Part shown: piece after piece, positions 29,072 through 38,088 of the stretch
Layout: the number at the start of each line of letters is the position of its first letter
Numbering within the stretch: the stretch's first letter is position 1
Origin: an uncultured Woeseiaceae bacterium
GTDB lineage: Bacteria > Pseudomonadota > Gammaproteobacteria > Steroidobacterales > Woeseiaceae
Assembly (NCBI GenBank): GCA_947258565.1
Contig: CAMYJB010000001.1
Coordinates: forward strand, 124,001 to 188,000
DNA: 64,000 bases
Reading direction: 5' to 3'
Program-made: the position numbers and the translations under genes
The notes under the pieces: generated by a model
Told to the model about the DNA's origin: nothing
The model's database searches: none
The model's input: the letters and a program-made list of their open reading frames with translations, nothing else

Positions 29072-30496
29072 TTATTGGTCCAGTGCATTCAGATACATGC
29101 CCCGAACCTCGGCAACATGCCGGTCGATCGACTCGACCGACCAGTTGCTCGTATCGACGGGCGGCAGTACTTCGACGTGGACCGTACCCGGGTGGAACAG
29201 GATATCTCCTTTCGGCTGCACGTCTCCCGAATTGTGAATGACGATCGGAACGATCGGCACGCCCGCCTGCATCGCAAGATGAAATGCGCCTTTCTTGAAC
29301 GGTGCGAGCTTGTCGGTTATCGAGCGCGTACCTTCGGGTGACAGGCACACCGACTTGCCTTCGACACGCATGGCGTCGACGAGCGGCATCATTGCCTCGA
29401 CGGCCTTCGCCGTATCCCTGCGGTCGATAAGCACCACGCCGGCAGCTTCGAAAACCCGGCCGACGATCGGCAAATCGCGAATCTCCCGTTTGCCGACACC
29501 CGTGATGTCCCGCCGCAACAAGCGAGCGACGATGACGAGGTCGACGTTGCTCTGATGGTTGAAGATAAAGACTGCCGGGCGCTGCGACCACAGATGCTGC
29601 TCTCCGTCGATCCTCAGGTTGAGCCCGATCAGGGCGCTTGCCGTGTCCGCAAACACGGATATCGAAAAATTCAGTGCATCGCGCTTCGAACCGGTCAGCA
29701 CCCAGATCGGCAATCCTGCGGCGAAGGAGCCGACGAGGTTCGCCGGCAGCAACAGCGACCGCACCCAGTCGGACGCATGGGTGCTGCCGCGGCTGCCGAA
29801 CCGGCGGATCGGCCAGCCGTTGCGTTCGGCTATGCGTTGAAGTTTCGAGTTCGGGTTTAGCGGCCTCGGTTTGCCGACACGCTGCAGGAGTTCGATGTCG
29901 TCGTCGCTGTCGGAATAAAAGAATGACTGGCCCAGGTCCACGCCATGCTCGGCGGCGAGCGACTCTGCCGCGGTAACCTTGCCTTCGCCGAAACAGGTCG
30001 GCTGGATCACCGCGCCCGTGAAATAGCCTTTTTCCACCTCGAGTTCGGTGAACAGCACGTTCTCGATGCCGAGATCGCGTGCCGCAGGTTCCACCTGGTA
30101 ACGCGTTGCCGAGGTGATGATCGCCACGGTGTGTCCCATCCTGAGATGAGCCTGGACGAGGGCGCGCGACTCGGGATAGATCTGGCGTGCCAGGTGTGAT
30201 TCGAACAACTCCTGGCCGAAATTCGCGTAGCTGTCCTCGCGTATGCCGCGCAGAAATTGTGAAGCGGCGATCATCATGGCTGAAAATCCCAACCTGCCGA
30301 TGCCGAAGGCCGCCATCGCGCTGACCAGTTCCATGAGTTCGCGCACGGAGAGGTTGCCGCGGCGGACCTGCTCCCGGATGAAGGTCACGGCCGAGTAGCC
30401 CGAGATCAGGGTGCCGTCGAAATCGAAGAACGCACCGATCTCCGGCCCCTTGGGCGATTGCATGATTTCGGCGATGACGCTCTCGTGTTGCAGCAT
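29072..30496 (-). CDS. HAD-IB phosphatase fused to 1-acylglycerol-3-phosphate acyltransferase
   Basis: Bifunctional protein of about 474 residues. The N-terminal part is a HAD-superfamily subfamily IB phosphatase (FFDFDGTLISGYS; SATRYQVEPAA; FYSDSDDDIELL). The C-terminal part, from about residue 290, is a PlsC acyltransferase with FNHQSNVD (HxxxxD motif), PEGTRSI and VPIVPIVIHNS. It would acylate lysophosphatidate and possibly dephosphorylate phosphatidate-like intermediates, feeding the adjacent WS/DGAT. The ATG at 30496 follows ACGGAGATCC and is preferred over an in-frame TTG at 30520. Confidence 0.9.
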   Translation of the reverse strand: MLQHESVIAEIMQSPKGPEIGAFFDFDGTLISGYSAVTFIREQVRRGNLSVRELMELVSAMAAFGIGRLGFSAMMIAASQFLRGIREDSYANFGQELFESHLARQIYPESRALVQAHLRMGHTVAIITSATRYQVEPAARDLGIENVLFTELEVEKGYFTGAVIQPTCFGEGKVTAAESLAAEHGVDLGQSFFYSDSDDDIELLQRVGKPRPLNPNSKLQRIAERNGWPIRRFGSRGSTHASDWVRSLLLPANLVGSFAAGLPIWVLTGSKRDALNFSISVFADTASALIGLNLRIDGEQHLWSQRPAVFIFNHQSNVDLVIVARLLRRDITGVGKREIRDLPIVGRVFEAAGVVLIDRRDTAKAVEAMMPLVDAMRVEGKSVCLSPEGTRSITDKLAPFKKGAFHLAMQAGVPIVPIVIHNSGDVQPKGDILFHPGTVHVEVLPPVDTSNWSVESIDRHVAEVRGMYLNALDQ

Positions 30497-30597
30497 TCGG
30501 ATCTCCGTTTGGACCGGCAATTATAGCGGAGGGTGTGACGGGTTTGTCCGAGAACCGTTCGTGGTAATGTCGCTTTGGTCATTTCGGGGAAGGTGCA

Positions 30598-31407
30598 GTG
30601 ACGGAAATCAGGGGTAGACGGGCGCTAATAACCGGCGCCGCCAGCGGTATCGGCAGGTTACTGGCTGCGGAACTCGGGGCAGCCGGCGCCAGCCTGGTCC
30701 TGTGGGATATCGATGCAGAGGGTCTCGGCGACGCGCAGGCGGAGCTTCGCGGTGCGGGCTGCGACGTAGAAATCTGCGTCTGTGATCTGACCCGGCGGGA
30801 GGCCATAGAGGAGGCGGCGGCGGAGACGCTGCAGAAAGCCGGGCCGGTCGATATCCTGGTCAACAACGCGGGAATCGTTGCGGGGAAAAACCTCCTCGAC
30901 ATATCGCCCGCGGAGATCGAACGGACGTTCCAGGTCAATACGCTGGCCCTGTTCTGGACGGCCAGAGCATTCCTGCCGGGCATGCTGGCACGGGATTGCG
31001 GGCACGTTGTCACCGTGGCGTCGGCGGCCGGGCTTGCCGGTACGTCGAAGCTGACAGACTATTGCTCCAGCAAGTTTGCCGCCGTCGGCTTTGACGAATC
31101 GCTGCGTGTGGAGCTCAAGCGCATGAAAAGCAAGGTCGTCACGACCGTGGTTTGTCCCTTCTATACGAATACGGGCATGTTCGATGGCGTTCGAACCCGC
31201 TTTCCGTGGCTATTGCCCATATTGAAACCTGATTCGGTCGTGAGACGCATCGTCGGAGCCATCCGAAAAGACCGGCGCAGGCTGATCATGCCGTGGTTCG
31301 TCTACACGTGCTGGCCGAGCAGGCTCTTGCCGGTGAGCTGGTTCGACACGCTGATGGCGTTCTTCGGCGTTAGTCACAGCATGGACGAATTTCGGGGCCG
31401 CGAGTAA
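30598..31407 (+). CDS. Short-chain dehydrogenase/reductase (SDR16C-like)
   Basis: NAD(P)-dependent oxidoreductase of 269 residues with TGAASGIGR cofactor motif, VNNAGIV, Ser in the VASAAGLAG strand and the YCSSK active site. The acidic residue after the second strand (LWDIDAEGL) suggests NAD+ preference. It resembles the RDH10/17-beta-HSD11 group that acts on retinoids, fatty alcohols or sterols, which would fit the adjacent lipid genes. Translation starts with GTG. It diverges from the HAD-PlsC gene. Confidence 0.88.
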   Translation: MTEIRGRRALITGAASGIGRLLAAELGAAGASLVLWDIDAEGLGDAQAELRGAGCDVEICVCDLTRREAIEEAAAETLQKAGPVDILVNNAGIVAGKNLLDISPAEIERTFQVNTLALFWTARAFLPGMLARDCGHVVTVASAAGLAGTSKLTDYCSSKFAAVGFDESLRVELKRMKSKVVTTVVCPFYTNTGMFDGVRTRFPWLLPILKPDSVVRRIVGAIRKDRRRLIMPWFVYTCWPSRLLPVSWFDTLMAFFGVSHSMDEFRGRE

Positions 31408-31421
31408 GTCGGTGCATTCGC

Positions 31422-32750
31422 CTACTTGAAGATATCGGCCGGATCGATTCCGAAGGCGCCGTGCTCGTGACCGCTTGCGATCCACAGCGCGCCGGGCTGG
31501 GTGGCGTCGAGCGGCAGGTCGCGCATCTCCACTACCCTCGGTTGCGGCAATGGCGCTTTATTCTCGTCGAGCAACAGCAACACCTTGGGCCGCAGGATAT
31601 TGTGCGGATTCTGCTCGAGGACGACGGCCACCGAACCGTCGTTGAGTTCAACGAGGCTCGCAACCGGGAACATGCCCATGGTTGCGAGGAATTGCTCCAC
31701 GACCTCTGCCGCGAAGTCCTTGCCGCGCATGTCGTTCAAAGCCCTGGCGGCATCGTAGGCTGCCATAGGTTTTGAACAAGACGCCTCGCTGGTCATGGCA
31801 TCGTAGCAGTCTGCGATTCCGGCAATGCGGCCGAACGGCGGGATCTGGTTGCCGAGCATGCCGTGTGGATAACCGGATCCATCGAAGCGCTCGTGGTGAC
31901 ACCGGACCATGTCGGCAACCGGCTGCGCCACGCCCTGAGAATCCGCCAGGATATTCACCCCGAACTCGACATGCTGCCGGAGCATGGTCTTTTGTTCTTC
32001 TGTAATCGCGCCGCTTGACGCGGCAATACTCTTCGGGAGCATGGCGTTGCCGACATCGAGCAGCATGCCGCCCATCGCAAGAACTTCGAGCATGTCGCGA
32101 TCGAAATTCAGGTGGCGCCCGAACATCAGGCACCAGATCGCGGTGCCTACAGAGCGGTTGTAGTTTTCGGTGCTGCGCTTGCGGGAAAAAACCTCCCAAG
32201 CCAGTGCGTTCGGATTACGCAACACACTCTCGACCGCCGGCTGGACGGCTTGACGCAGCTCCTCAATCTGCACGTTGCCACGGATAGTCGCCCGGTCCAT
32301 CAGTGCCTTGTGGTGCTTGCCGAGAACTTTATACGCGTCGCGGGCTTCGCCGGCTTCCGCGCGCGCGGTGGTCTGTATCCCGTATCCCTCCTGCCCGCTC
32401 GAGGCGAGCGTGGCAGCCTGGCGAAAAAGCCCCAGGCGCGTCAACAGCTTCTGCAGCCATCGGATGAGCTTGCCCGGCTCCTTTGTCTTACGGCGTGAGG
32501 CCGGCGTCGGTTTGCGTGGCTGTCGCTGCAATTGGATGAGCCGTCGCACCTGATCATCCGACAGCTTGCCACGTTCGACGTCGATATAGACGATGCTGCA
32601 GCATCGCTGCAGCATATCGATCTCCGCCTGCTCACTGATCTCGAAGCCCTGGAAGATGAACGGCGTCTCGAGCCAGGGGCGATCCAGCTTCGAGACGTAC
32701 ATGCCTTCCGACACTTTCGCGACGTCGATTGGGACTTGCTTGATGCTCAA
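31422..32750 (-). CDS. DUF3391/HD-GYP domain protein with degenerate metal site
   Basis: A 442-residue protein with an N-terminal DUF3391 domain (KQVPIDVAKVSEGMYVSKLD) and a C-terminal HD-GYP domain normally acting as cyclic-di-GMP phosphodiesterase. The GYP block is intact (CHHERFDGSGYP, His285/286 and 291-295) and so are QHVEFG (His260) and ADCYDAM (Asp314). The HD dyad is broken: the expected HDxGK reads LDVGN (Leu231-Asp232), and the earlier conserved His in the HS motif is Arg199. Loss of two metal ligands suggests it is a c-di-GMP sensor or an inactive enzyme. It is convergent with the SDR. Confidence 0.88.
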   Translation of the reverse strand: MSIKQVPIDVAKVSEGMYVSKLDRPWLETPFIFQGFEISEQAEIDMLQRCCSIVYIDVERGKLSDDQVRRLIQLQRQPRKPTPASRRKTKEPGKLIRWLQKLLTRLGLFRQAATLASSGQEGYGIQTTARAEAGEARDAYKVLGKHHKALMDRATIRGNVQIEELRQAVQPAVESVLRNPNALAWEVFSRKRSTENYNRSVGTAIWCLMFGRHLNFDRDMLEVLAMGGMLLDVGNAMLPKSIAASSGAITEEQKTMLRQHVEFGVNILADSQGVAQPVADMVRCHHERFDGSGYPHGMLGNQIPPFGRIAGIADCYDAMTSEASCSKPMAAYDAARALNDMRGKDFAAEVVEQFLATMGMFPVASLVELNDGSVAVVLEQNPHNILRPKVLLLLDENKAPLPQPRVVEMRDLPLDATQPGALWIASGHEHGAFGIDPADIFK

Positions 32751-32897
32751 TGGAACCGATCAGTTGTGGAAGCTCATCGATCATAGCAGAGCCTGAGTCA
32801 TCAGGCCTTTCCGGGGCGCTCCGTCGCCGCGCGAATTTCGGTACCATGCCAGCAACGGCCAGATCCTCGTCCGTTCCGGCATGGGAGTATCAGACGC

Positions 32898-33575
32898 TTG
32901 ACCACGGAATCCGTAGCCAGGGCAAGAGCAGCATTCCGCGAAAACCGTATTCCCAGGATTTATTCGGGGCACATGCATCTCGCTACGATCGTCGGATTTA
33001 CCATCCTGGTTGCGGCATCCAGTTTCGCGATGCTGAGTGACGTCAAGCCGCTTGAATGGCTGACCATCCCGCTGACCTTTCTGTACTCGAATGTTGCGGA
33101 GTATTTCGGACACCGCGGCCCGATGCACCACAAGACAAGATTACTCGCCGGAATATTCCAGCGGCATACGGTCGAACATCATGCCTTCTTTACCGATGAA
33201 GCGATCAGCTTCGACTCACCGCGCGACTACCGGGCCGTGCTGTTTCCGCCGATCCTGCTGGTGTTCTTCTTTGGTTTCTTCGCGGTCCCGGCCGGTGCGA
33301 TGCTCTACTACCTGGTATCGCCAAACGTCTGTTTCCTGTTCGTGTTCACGGCGATTCTTTATTACCTGAATTACGAACTCTTTCATTTTGCTTACCACGT
33401 GGACCCGCAGTCGTGGATCGGCCGACTGCCGATCATGCGCCGCCTGCGCAGGCACCACGTAGTGCATCACAACAAGGCCCTGATGACGCGCTGCAACTTC
33501 AACATCACCTACCCGATTTGCGACCGGCTGTTCGGCACGCTTTACCGCGGCGGCGATCGGGGATATACCCAGTGA
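32898..33575 (+). CDS. Fatty acid hydroxylase/sterol desaturase family protein
   Basis: Membrane di-iron protein of 225 residues with about four hydrophobic segments and three histidine clusters: EYFGHRGPMHH, QRHTVEHHAFF and LRRHHVVHHNK. This pattern defines the fatty acid hydroxylase/sterol desaturase/carotene hydroxylase superfamily, which uses O2. Substrate cannot be set; a fatty acyl or carotenoid chain is likely. No ATG fits, so TTG at 32898 is taken as the start. Confidence 0.85.
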   Translation: MTTESVARARAAFRENRIPRIYSGHMHLATIVGFTILVAASSFAMLSDVKPLEWLTIPLTFLYSNVAEYFGHRGPMHHKTRLLAGIFQRHTVEHHAFFTDEAISFDSPRDYRAVLFPPILLVFFFGFFAVPAGAMLYYLVSPNVCFLFVFTAILYYLNYELFHFAYHVDPQSWIGRLPIMRRLRRHHVVHHNKALMTRCNFNITYPICDRLFGTLYRGGDRGYTQ

Positions 33576-33639
33576 GAGCCGTCGTGTACCGGGCGTTTTC
33601 GGCGCCATCGGCGTGACGATCGTCACCGGGTATTATTGA

Positions 33640-34428
33640 CTACCAGGGCATCTGGCTGCCGTCGTAGGACCAGAACGAGCCGTTATCCGCCGGCGTAAGC
33701 TTGTCGAGCACCGCCTTCATCCCGGAGATCGAGTCAGCGGGTTGCAAGGGGGCGTTGGGACCTCCCATGTCGGTCTGCACCCAACCCGGTGTGAGCACGA
33801 CGCAGATAAATCCCTCGGGTCCGAGCTCTGCGGCCAGGGTCTTCGTAAACATGTTGAGCGCCGCCTTGCTCTCGCGATAGCCGTAGAAGTTACCGCGCTC
33901 GTTTTTTGCGATGCTGCCGAGATTGCTGCTCAGGCCGGCAATTATCTTCAGCTGGCCCTGACGCAGGTTGGGGAGCAGCGCACGGGTAACTCGGACCGGC
34001 CCTACCGTGTTGACCGCCAGCGTACGGTTGTAGTCGTCGAAATCGATCTCCTCTATCGTGCCGACCCGCGGGAAGATTCCGGCATTATTAATAAGCATAT
34101 CGATGGGCTGGCCGGCGAGTTCGGCCGCCAGCCGGTTCACGCTGTCCTGGTCCGCAACGTCCAGCTGCGCGACGCGTGCGCCGAGCCCCTTCAGCTCCCC
34201 GGCCTGTTCGGGTTTACGCGCCGTGCCGATCACGTGCCAGCCGGCTTCGGCGTATTGCCTCGCAAACTCGAGGCCGAGTCCGCGGTTGGCGCCGGTGACC
34301 AGGACTGTTCGGGAAGTTTCTGCGCTTGATTCGTTAGCACCGGAATCGGCCGGGTGCACGACGGATAGCGCCACCAATGCGGTCAGGCACGCCATTACTC
34401 CAATGTCTGCAACTGATCGAATCGCCAT
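33640..34428 (-). CDS. Exported SDR family oxidoreductase (C-factor-like)
   Basis: A 262-residue short-chain dehydrogenase resembling the CsgA/C-factor group: VLVTGANRGLGLEFA, INNAGIFPRVGTIEE, Ser in GLSSNLGSIA and YRESKAAL as the YxxxK site. Unusually for this cytoplasmic family it begins with a hydrophobic signal-like segment (VMACLTALVALSVVHPA), so the enzyme may be periplasmic or membrane-anchored. A cofactor source outside the cytoplasm would then be a puzzle. Substrate unknown. Confidence 0.85.
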   Translation of the reverse strand: MAIRSVADIGVMACLTALVALSVVHPADSGANESSAETSRTVLVTGANRGLGLEFARQYAEAGWHVIGTARKPEQAGELKGLGARVAQLDVADQDSVNRLAAELAGQPIDMLINNAGIFPRVGTIEEIDFDDYNRTLAVNTVGPVRVTRALLPNLRQGQLKIIAGLSSNLGSIAKNERGNFYGYRESKAALNMFTKTLAAELGPEGFICVVLTPGWVQTDMGGPNAPLQPADSISGMKAVLDKLTPADNGSFWSYDGSQMPW

Positions 34429-34531
34429 GGATCTTACGGTCCTTATTTAGCTGTAAAGATTTCGAGGCAACATACTAGCGTCAGCCGCCGAGGGATGACA
34501 CGCCTGCCGGCAAGGCAACACCGAATTACTA

Positions 34532-34600
34532 CCGGTATTTCTACCTATATCAAACGGACTTCTAATTTAGATAATCCTAATATATAGACCATTTAGCCAG
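34532..34600 (+). promoter_or_regulatory. AT-rich leader upstream of the sulfur operon
   Basis: A sharply AT-rich block in otherwise GC-rich DNA ends about 30 bases before the first YeeE gene. It contains a loose inverted repeat (CTAATTTAG ... CTAATATATAG, 34561-34587) and TATATA. It likely holds the promoter and a regulator site, but I cannot assign hexamers with confidence. Confidence 0.35.
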
Positions 34601-34629
34601 GCCTCAGGGCGCTGAACAGGTTCACAACC

Positions 34630-35142
34630 ATGAAATTCGGAACTCGCTGGCCGCCCGTACCCGCGGGCATTCTCATCGGCATCAGCATGTTGCTGGCCTT
34701 CGTCGTGGCAGGACGCGGCATCGGCGCAAGCGGGGCAATGACGCGCTTCGTCGCCTGGGTGCAGCACGGGCTGTTCCCGGCCGCCACGGAACAGAGCGCC
34801 TATTTCGGCAAGTACTTCGCCGACGGGGCGCACCCGCTTTACGACTACGTCGTGTTTCTCGTCGTGGGTCTGATCATCGGCAGCTTCATCGCCGCGTGGC
34901 TGAGCGGCGAACTCCGAGTCGAGGTGTTGCGCGGGGCTCGCAGCTCGATGGCGTACCGGCTCGCGCTCGGCCTGACCGGTGGCGTTCTCGCAGGATTTGC
35001 GGCCCGTCTTGCGCGCGGCTGCACCAGCGGCCAGGCATTGGTCGGCGGCGCCGAGCTGTCCCTCGGCGCATGGGTTTTCATGATGTGCATATTCGCCGGC
35101 GGCTGGATGGCGGCCTGGTTCGTGAGAAAACAATGGATATGA
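34630..35142 (+). CDS. YeeE/YedE family permease, first half
   Basis: A 170-residue membrane protein with about four hydrophobic segments and the YeeE/YedE signature RLARGCTSGQALVGGAELSLGAWVF, quoted here as ARGCTSGQAL, containing the conserved Cys that relays thiosulfate in TsuA. It is half the size of TsuA. The second half-permease begins inside its last codons (10-bp overlap), so the two probably assemble as a heteromer. It is the first gene of the operon, which suggests delivery or export of a reduced sulfur compound for the enzyme encoded downstream. Confidence 0.88.
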   Translation: MKFGTRWPPVPAGILIGISMLLAFVVAGRGIGASGAMTRFVAWVQHGLFPAATEQSAYFGKYFADGAHPLYDYVVFLVVGLIIGSFIAAWLSGELRVEVLRGARSSMAYRLALGLTGGVLAGFAARLARGCTSGQALVGGAELSLGAWVFMMCIFAGGWMAAWFVRKQWI

Positions 35143-35891
35143 TCGCTCCCCTCGCCAAAACGGGCGCCATCTCGCCCGAGATGAACCTTTGGCTCGCGAT
35201 ACCGATCGGTGTCGTGTTCGGTTACGCACTGTTTCATGCGGGCTTTACGGACGGGCGGCGCATCGCGTGGGCGTTCTATTTCAAGGACGTCGGCGTCCCC
35301 GTCGTCATGTTCTCGGCGATCGTCACCGGCATGCTCGGCCTTTGGGGCCTGAGCCTGGTCGGCTTTCTCGATATCACGCAGGTCTACCTGTTGCCGACTT
35401 TCCTGTTGCCGATGGCTATAGGTGGGATATTGTTCGGGCTCGGCATGGTGATCGGTGGCTACTGCCCCGGCACGGCCGTCGCCGCGGTAGCAACCGGCAA
35501 GATTGACGCCCTCGTGTTCATCGTCGGCTTTCTGCTGGGCAGCCTGATCTTCGGCGACCTGTTCCCGGTCTGGGGCGACTTCTACAATAGCGATTACATG
35601 GGCGTCGTTCGCCTGGACCAGACGCTCGGGATCGGGCTGGGCGCGGCCGTGTTCGCCGTTGTCGTCATCGCCTTGGTCGGCTCACTGGCGATGCGCTGGG
35701 TGCAGCAGCATTTCTGGCCGACGACCGATACCGACCCGCAGCAGGGCGCGATCCTGAAATTGCAGGGCGGCCTGATTGCTGCCGCCCTCGTCATCGGTTT
35801 CGCGCTCGCTTTTTTCCCGACAGAGTCTTTCATTGACGACAACCCCGAACCGCCTCACTACATCATTCCCAAAACAGCGAGCTCCCAGTGA
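35133..35891 (+). CDS. YeeE/YedE family permease, second half
   Basis: A 252-residue membrane protein with about seven hydrophobic segments. The conserved Cys lies in MVIGGYCPGTAVAAVATGK, which corresponds to the second Cys block of the YeeE/YedE fold. The ATG at 35133 gives a natural N-terminus before the first membrane segment (MNLWLAIPIGVVFGYALF) and overlaps the preceding gene by 10 bp. Its stop codon overlaps the GTG start of the molybdopterin subunit (GTGA), so the operon is tightly coupled. Confidence 0.88.
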   Translation: MDMIAPLAKTGAISPEMNLWLAIPIGVVFGYALFHAGFTDGRRIAWAFYFKDVGVPVVMFSAIVTGMLGLWGLSLVGFLDITQVYLLPTFLLPMAIGGILFGLGMVIGGYCPGTAVAAVATGKIDALVFIVGFLLGSLIFGDLFPVWGDFYNSDYMGVVRLDQTLGIGLGAAVFAVVVIALVGSLAMRWVQQHFWPTTDTDPQQGAILKLQGGLIAAALVIGFALAFFPTESFIDDNPEPPHYIIPKTASSQ

Positions 35892-38077
35892 AACGACGCG
35901 AATTCATCAAGGTCTCCTCGTTGCTCGGCGCGGGCGCTGCGGCATCTCCTGCGCTCTTGCTCGGCGGCTGCGCCGCGAAACCTCTGCCCGGCACCGGCAC
36001 GGTAAGTACCACGCCGACGATCTGCGACATGTGCTTCTGGAAGTGTGCGGGCAACGTTTACAAGGAAGACGGCGAGATCTGGAAGATCACCGGCAATCCC
36101 GATGACCTGCACAGCGGTGGCCGGTTGTGCACCCGGGGTACCGGCGGACCCGGCGCGTATCTCGATCGCGACCGGCTGAAAAGGCCGCTGATGCGCGTCA
36201 CGATCGACGGCAAGCAGACGTTCCGCGAGACGTCCTGGGATGTGGCGCTCGACTTCATTGCCGACAAGATGAAGTCCATCGCCGCGACGGCTGGTCCGGA
36301 GCGGATGCTCATGCTGAACCACGGCGCGGGCAGCAGTCACTTCCGCCACTTGCTGCGGGCTTACGGCTCGGACAGTCATGCCGAACCGGCGTTCGCGCAG
36401 TGCCGCGGGCCCCGCGACGTCGGTTTCAGGCTGACCTTCGGTGCGTCGGCCAGTTCGCCGGAGCGTACCGACATGGCCAATGCGCGCTGCATCGTGCTGA
36501 TCGGGTCGCACATCGGCGAGAACCTGCACAACGGACAGGTGCAGACGCTTGCCGAGGCGCTGAACAACGACGTGACGCTGATCACCGTCGATCCGCGATT
36601 TTCCGTGCCTGCGGGCAAGTCGAAATACTGGCTGCCCATCAAGCCGGGCACCGACATGGCGCTGCTGCTCGCGTGGATGAACGTACTCATTACGGAGGAC
36701 ATGTACGACAAGGATTACGTCGAACGTTACACGGTCGGTTTCGATCAGCTGGCCCGGCACGTACGCGATTACACGCCCGAGTGGGTGTATCTCGAGACGG
36801 GCATCAAGCCGGACGTGATCCGGCAAACGGCGCGCGAGATGGCGCAGGCGGCGCCCGCGACAGTCGTGCATCCCGGCCGGCATGCAGTCTGGTACGGCGA
36901 CGATACGCAGCGTAGCCGCGCGATCGCGATGCTCAACGCGCTGTTAGGGTCGTGGAACCGCAAGGGCGGCTTCTATGTTCCGGAGAAAGTCAGCCTGCCG
37001 AACTATCCGTTGCCCGACTATCCGAAGCCGAAGGCGAGGACGGCGGACGCGTACCCGGGCAAGTGGCCGTTCGCGGGCCAGGGCGTCACCAACGGCGTGA
37101 TCGAAGCCTCGGTTGGCGACGACGCGTACTTCAAGGGCTGGCTGGTCTACGGCACCAACCTGCCGCAGACGGTTCCCGGGATTGCGCAGCAGCTCGAAGC
37201 GGCCGCGAATTCGCTGGAACTGGTCGCCGTCGTGGAGACCATGCCGTCCGAGATGACGGGTTATGCCGATGTGATCCTCCCCGAATGCACCTTTCTCGAG
37301 CGTTACGACGACCTGCGCAACTCCGGCGAGCGGCATCCATCACTCGCGCTGCGCATGCCGGCCTTCGAGCCGAAGTACGACAGCAAGCCCGGCTGGTGGA
37401 TCGCGAAACAGCTCGGCAAGCGTCTCGGGCTGGAGGCGTATTTTCCGTGGAACGACTACGCCGAGAAGCTCGACTGGCAGCTAAAGCAGGTCGGCAGCTC
37501 GCTCGAGGAAATGCAAAAAATCGGCGTGAAGAACTTTCCGCGCAAGACACCGCTTTACTTCCGCGACGGCGAACGTGTGCGGTTTCGCACGCCGAGCCGC
37601 AAGATCGAGCTGTACTCGAAGCAGCTGGCCGACAAGGGTTTCGAGCCGATGCCGGTCTATACACCACCTGATCCTGTCCCGGAAGGTTTCTACCGGCTCA
37701 ACTACGGTCGCATGCCGGCACACACCTTCGGCAAGACCGTGAACAATCCGCTGCTGTTCCAGCTCTCTCCCGAGAACCAGGTCTGGGTCAATCCGCTGGT
37801 TGCAAACGAATGGTCGCTGAAGAACGGTGACTACGTGCGCCTGGGCGGCACCAACGGCGTAGTCAGCAACAAGGTCAGGGTTCGGGTCACCGAGCGGATC
37901 GGCCCTGACTCGGTATTCATGGCGCACGGTTTCGGCCACAAGTCCAAGCGGCTGCGACTGGCGGCCGGTGTCGGTGCCGACGACACGGAGCTGATGGGCA
38001 ACGTCAAGGTCGATCCCATCATGGGCGGCACCGGTCTGCGGGCAAGTTTCGTGACGTTCGTTCGAGAGCGCGCCTGA
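35888..38077 (+). CDS. Molybdopterin oxidoreductase catalytic subunit, PsrA/PhsA-like
   Basis: Catalytic subunit of a complex iron-sulfur molybdoenzyme, 729 residues. A Tat signal (KRREFIKVSSLLGAG, residues 2-16) directs export. A [4Fe-4S] motif uses Cys46, Cys49, Cys53 and Cys81 (CDMCFWKC ... CTRG). Cys172 in FAQCRGPRD sits where polysulfide reductase PsrA carries its Mo-ligand Cys. The remaining Mo-bisPGD domains and the C-terminal molydopterin dinucleotide-binding domain (LNYGRMPAHTFGKTVNNPLL) are complete. Related enzymes reduce polysulfide, thiosulfate or tetrathionate, or oxidise sulfite; substrate and direction are undetermined here. Confidence 0.9.
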   Translation: MKRREFIKVSSLLGAGAAASPALLLGGCAAKPLPGTGTVSTTPTICDMCFWKCAGNVYKEDGEIWKITGNPDDLHSGGRLCTRGTGGPGAYLDRDRLKRPLMRVTIDGKQTFRETSWDVALDFIADKMKSIAATAGPERMLMLNHGAGSSHFRHLLRAYGSDSHAEPAFAQCRGPRDVGFRLTFGASASSPERTDMANARCIVLIGSHIGENLHNGQVQTLAEALNNDVTLITVDPRFSVPAGKSKYWLPIKPGTDMALLLAWMNVLITEDMYDKDYVERYTVGFDQLARHVRDYTPEWVYLETGIKPDVIRQTAREMAQAAPATVVHPGRHAVWYGDDTQRSRAIAMLNALLGSWNRKGGFYVPEKVSLPNYPLPDYPKPKARTADAYPGKWPFAGQGVTNGVIEASVGDDAYFKGWLVYGTNLPQTVPGIAQQLEAAANSLELVAVVETMPSEMTGYADVILPECTFLERYDDLRNSGERHPSLALRMPAFEPKYDSKPGWWIAKQLGKRLGLEAYFPWNDYAEKLDWQLKQVGSSLEEMQKIGVKNFPRKTPLYFRDGERVRFRTPSRKIELYSKQLADKGFEPMPVYTPPDPVPEGFYRLNYGRMPAHTFGKTVNNPLLFQLSPENQVWVNPLVANEWSLKNGDYVRLGGTNGVVSNKVRVRVTERIGPDSVFMAHGFGHKSKRLRLAAGVGADDTELMGNVKVDPIMGGTGLRASFVTFVRERA

Positions 38078-38088
38078 GGGGATCACTG

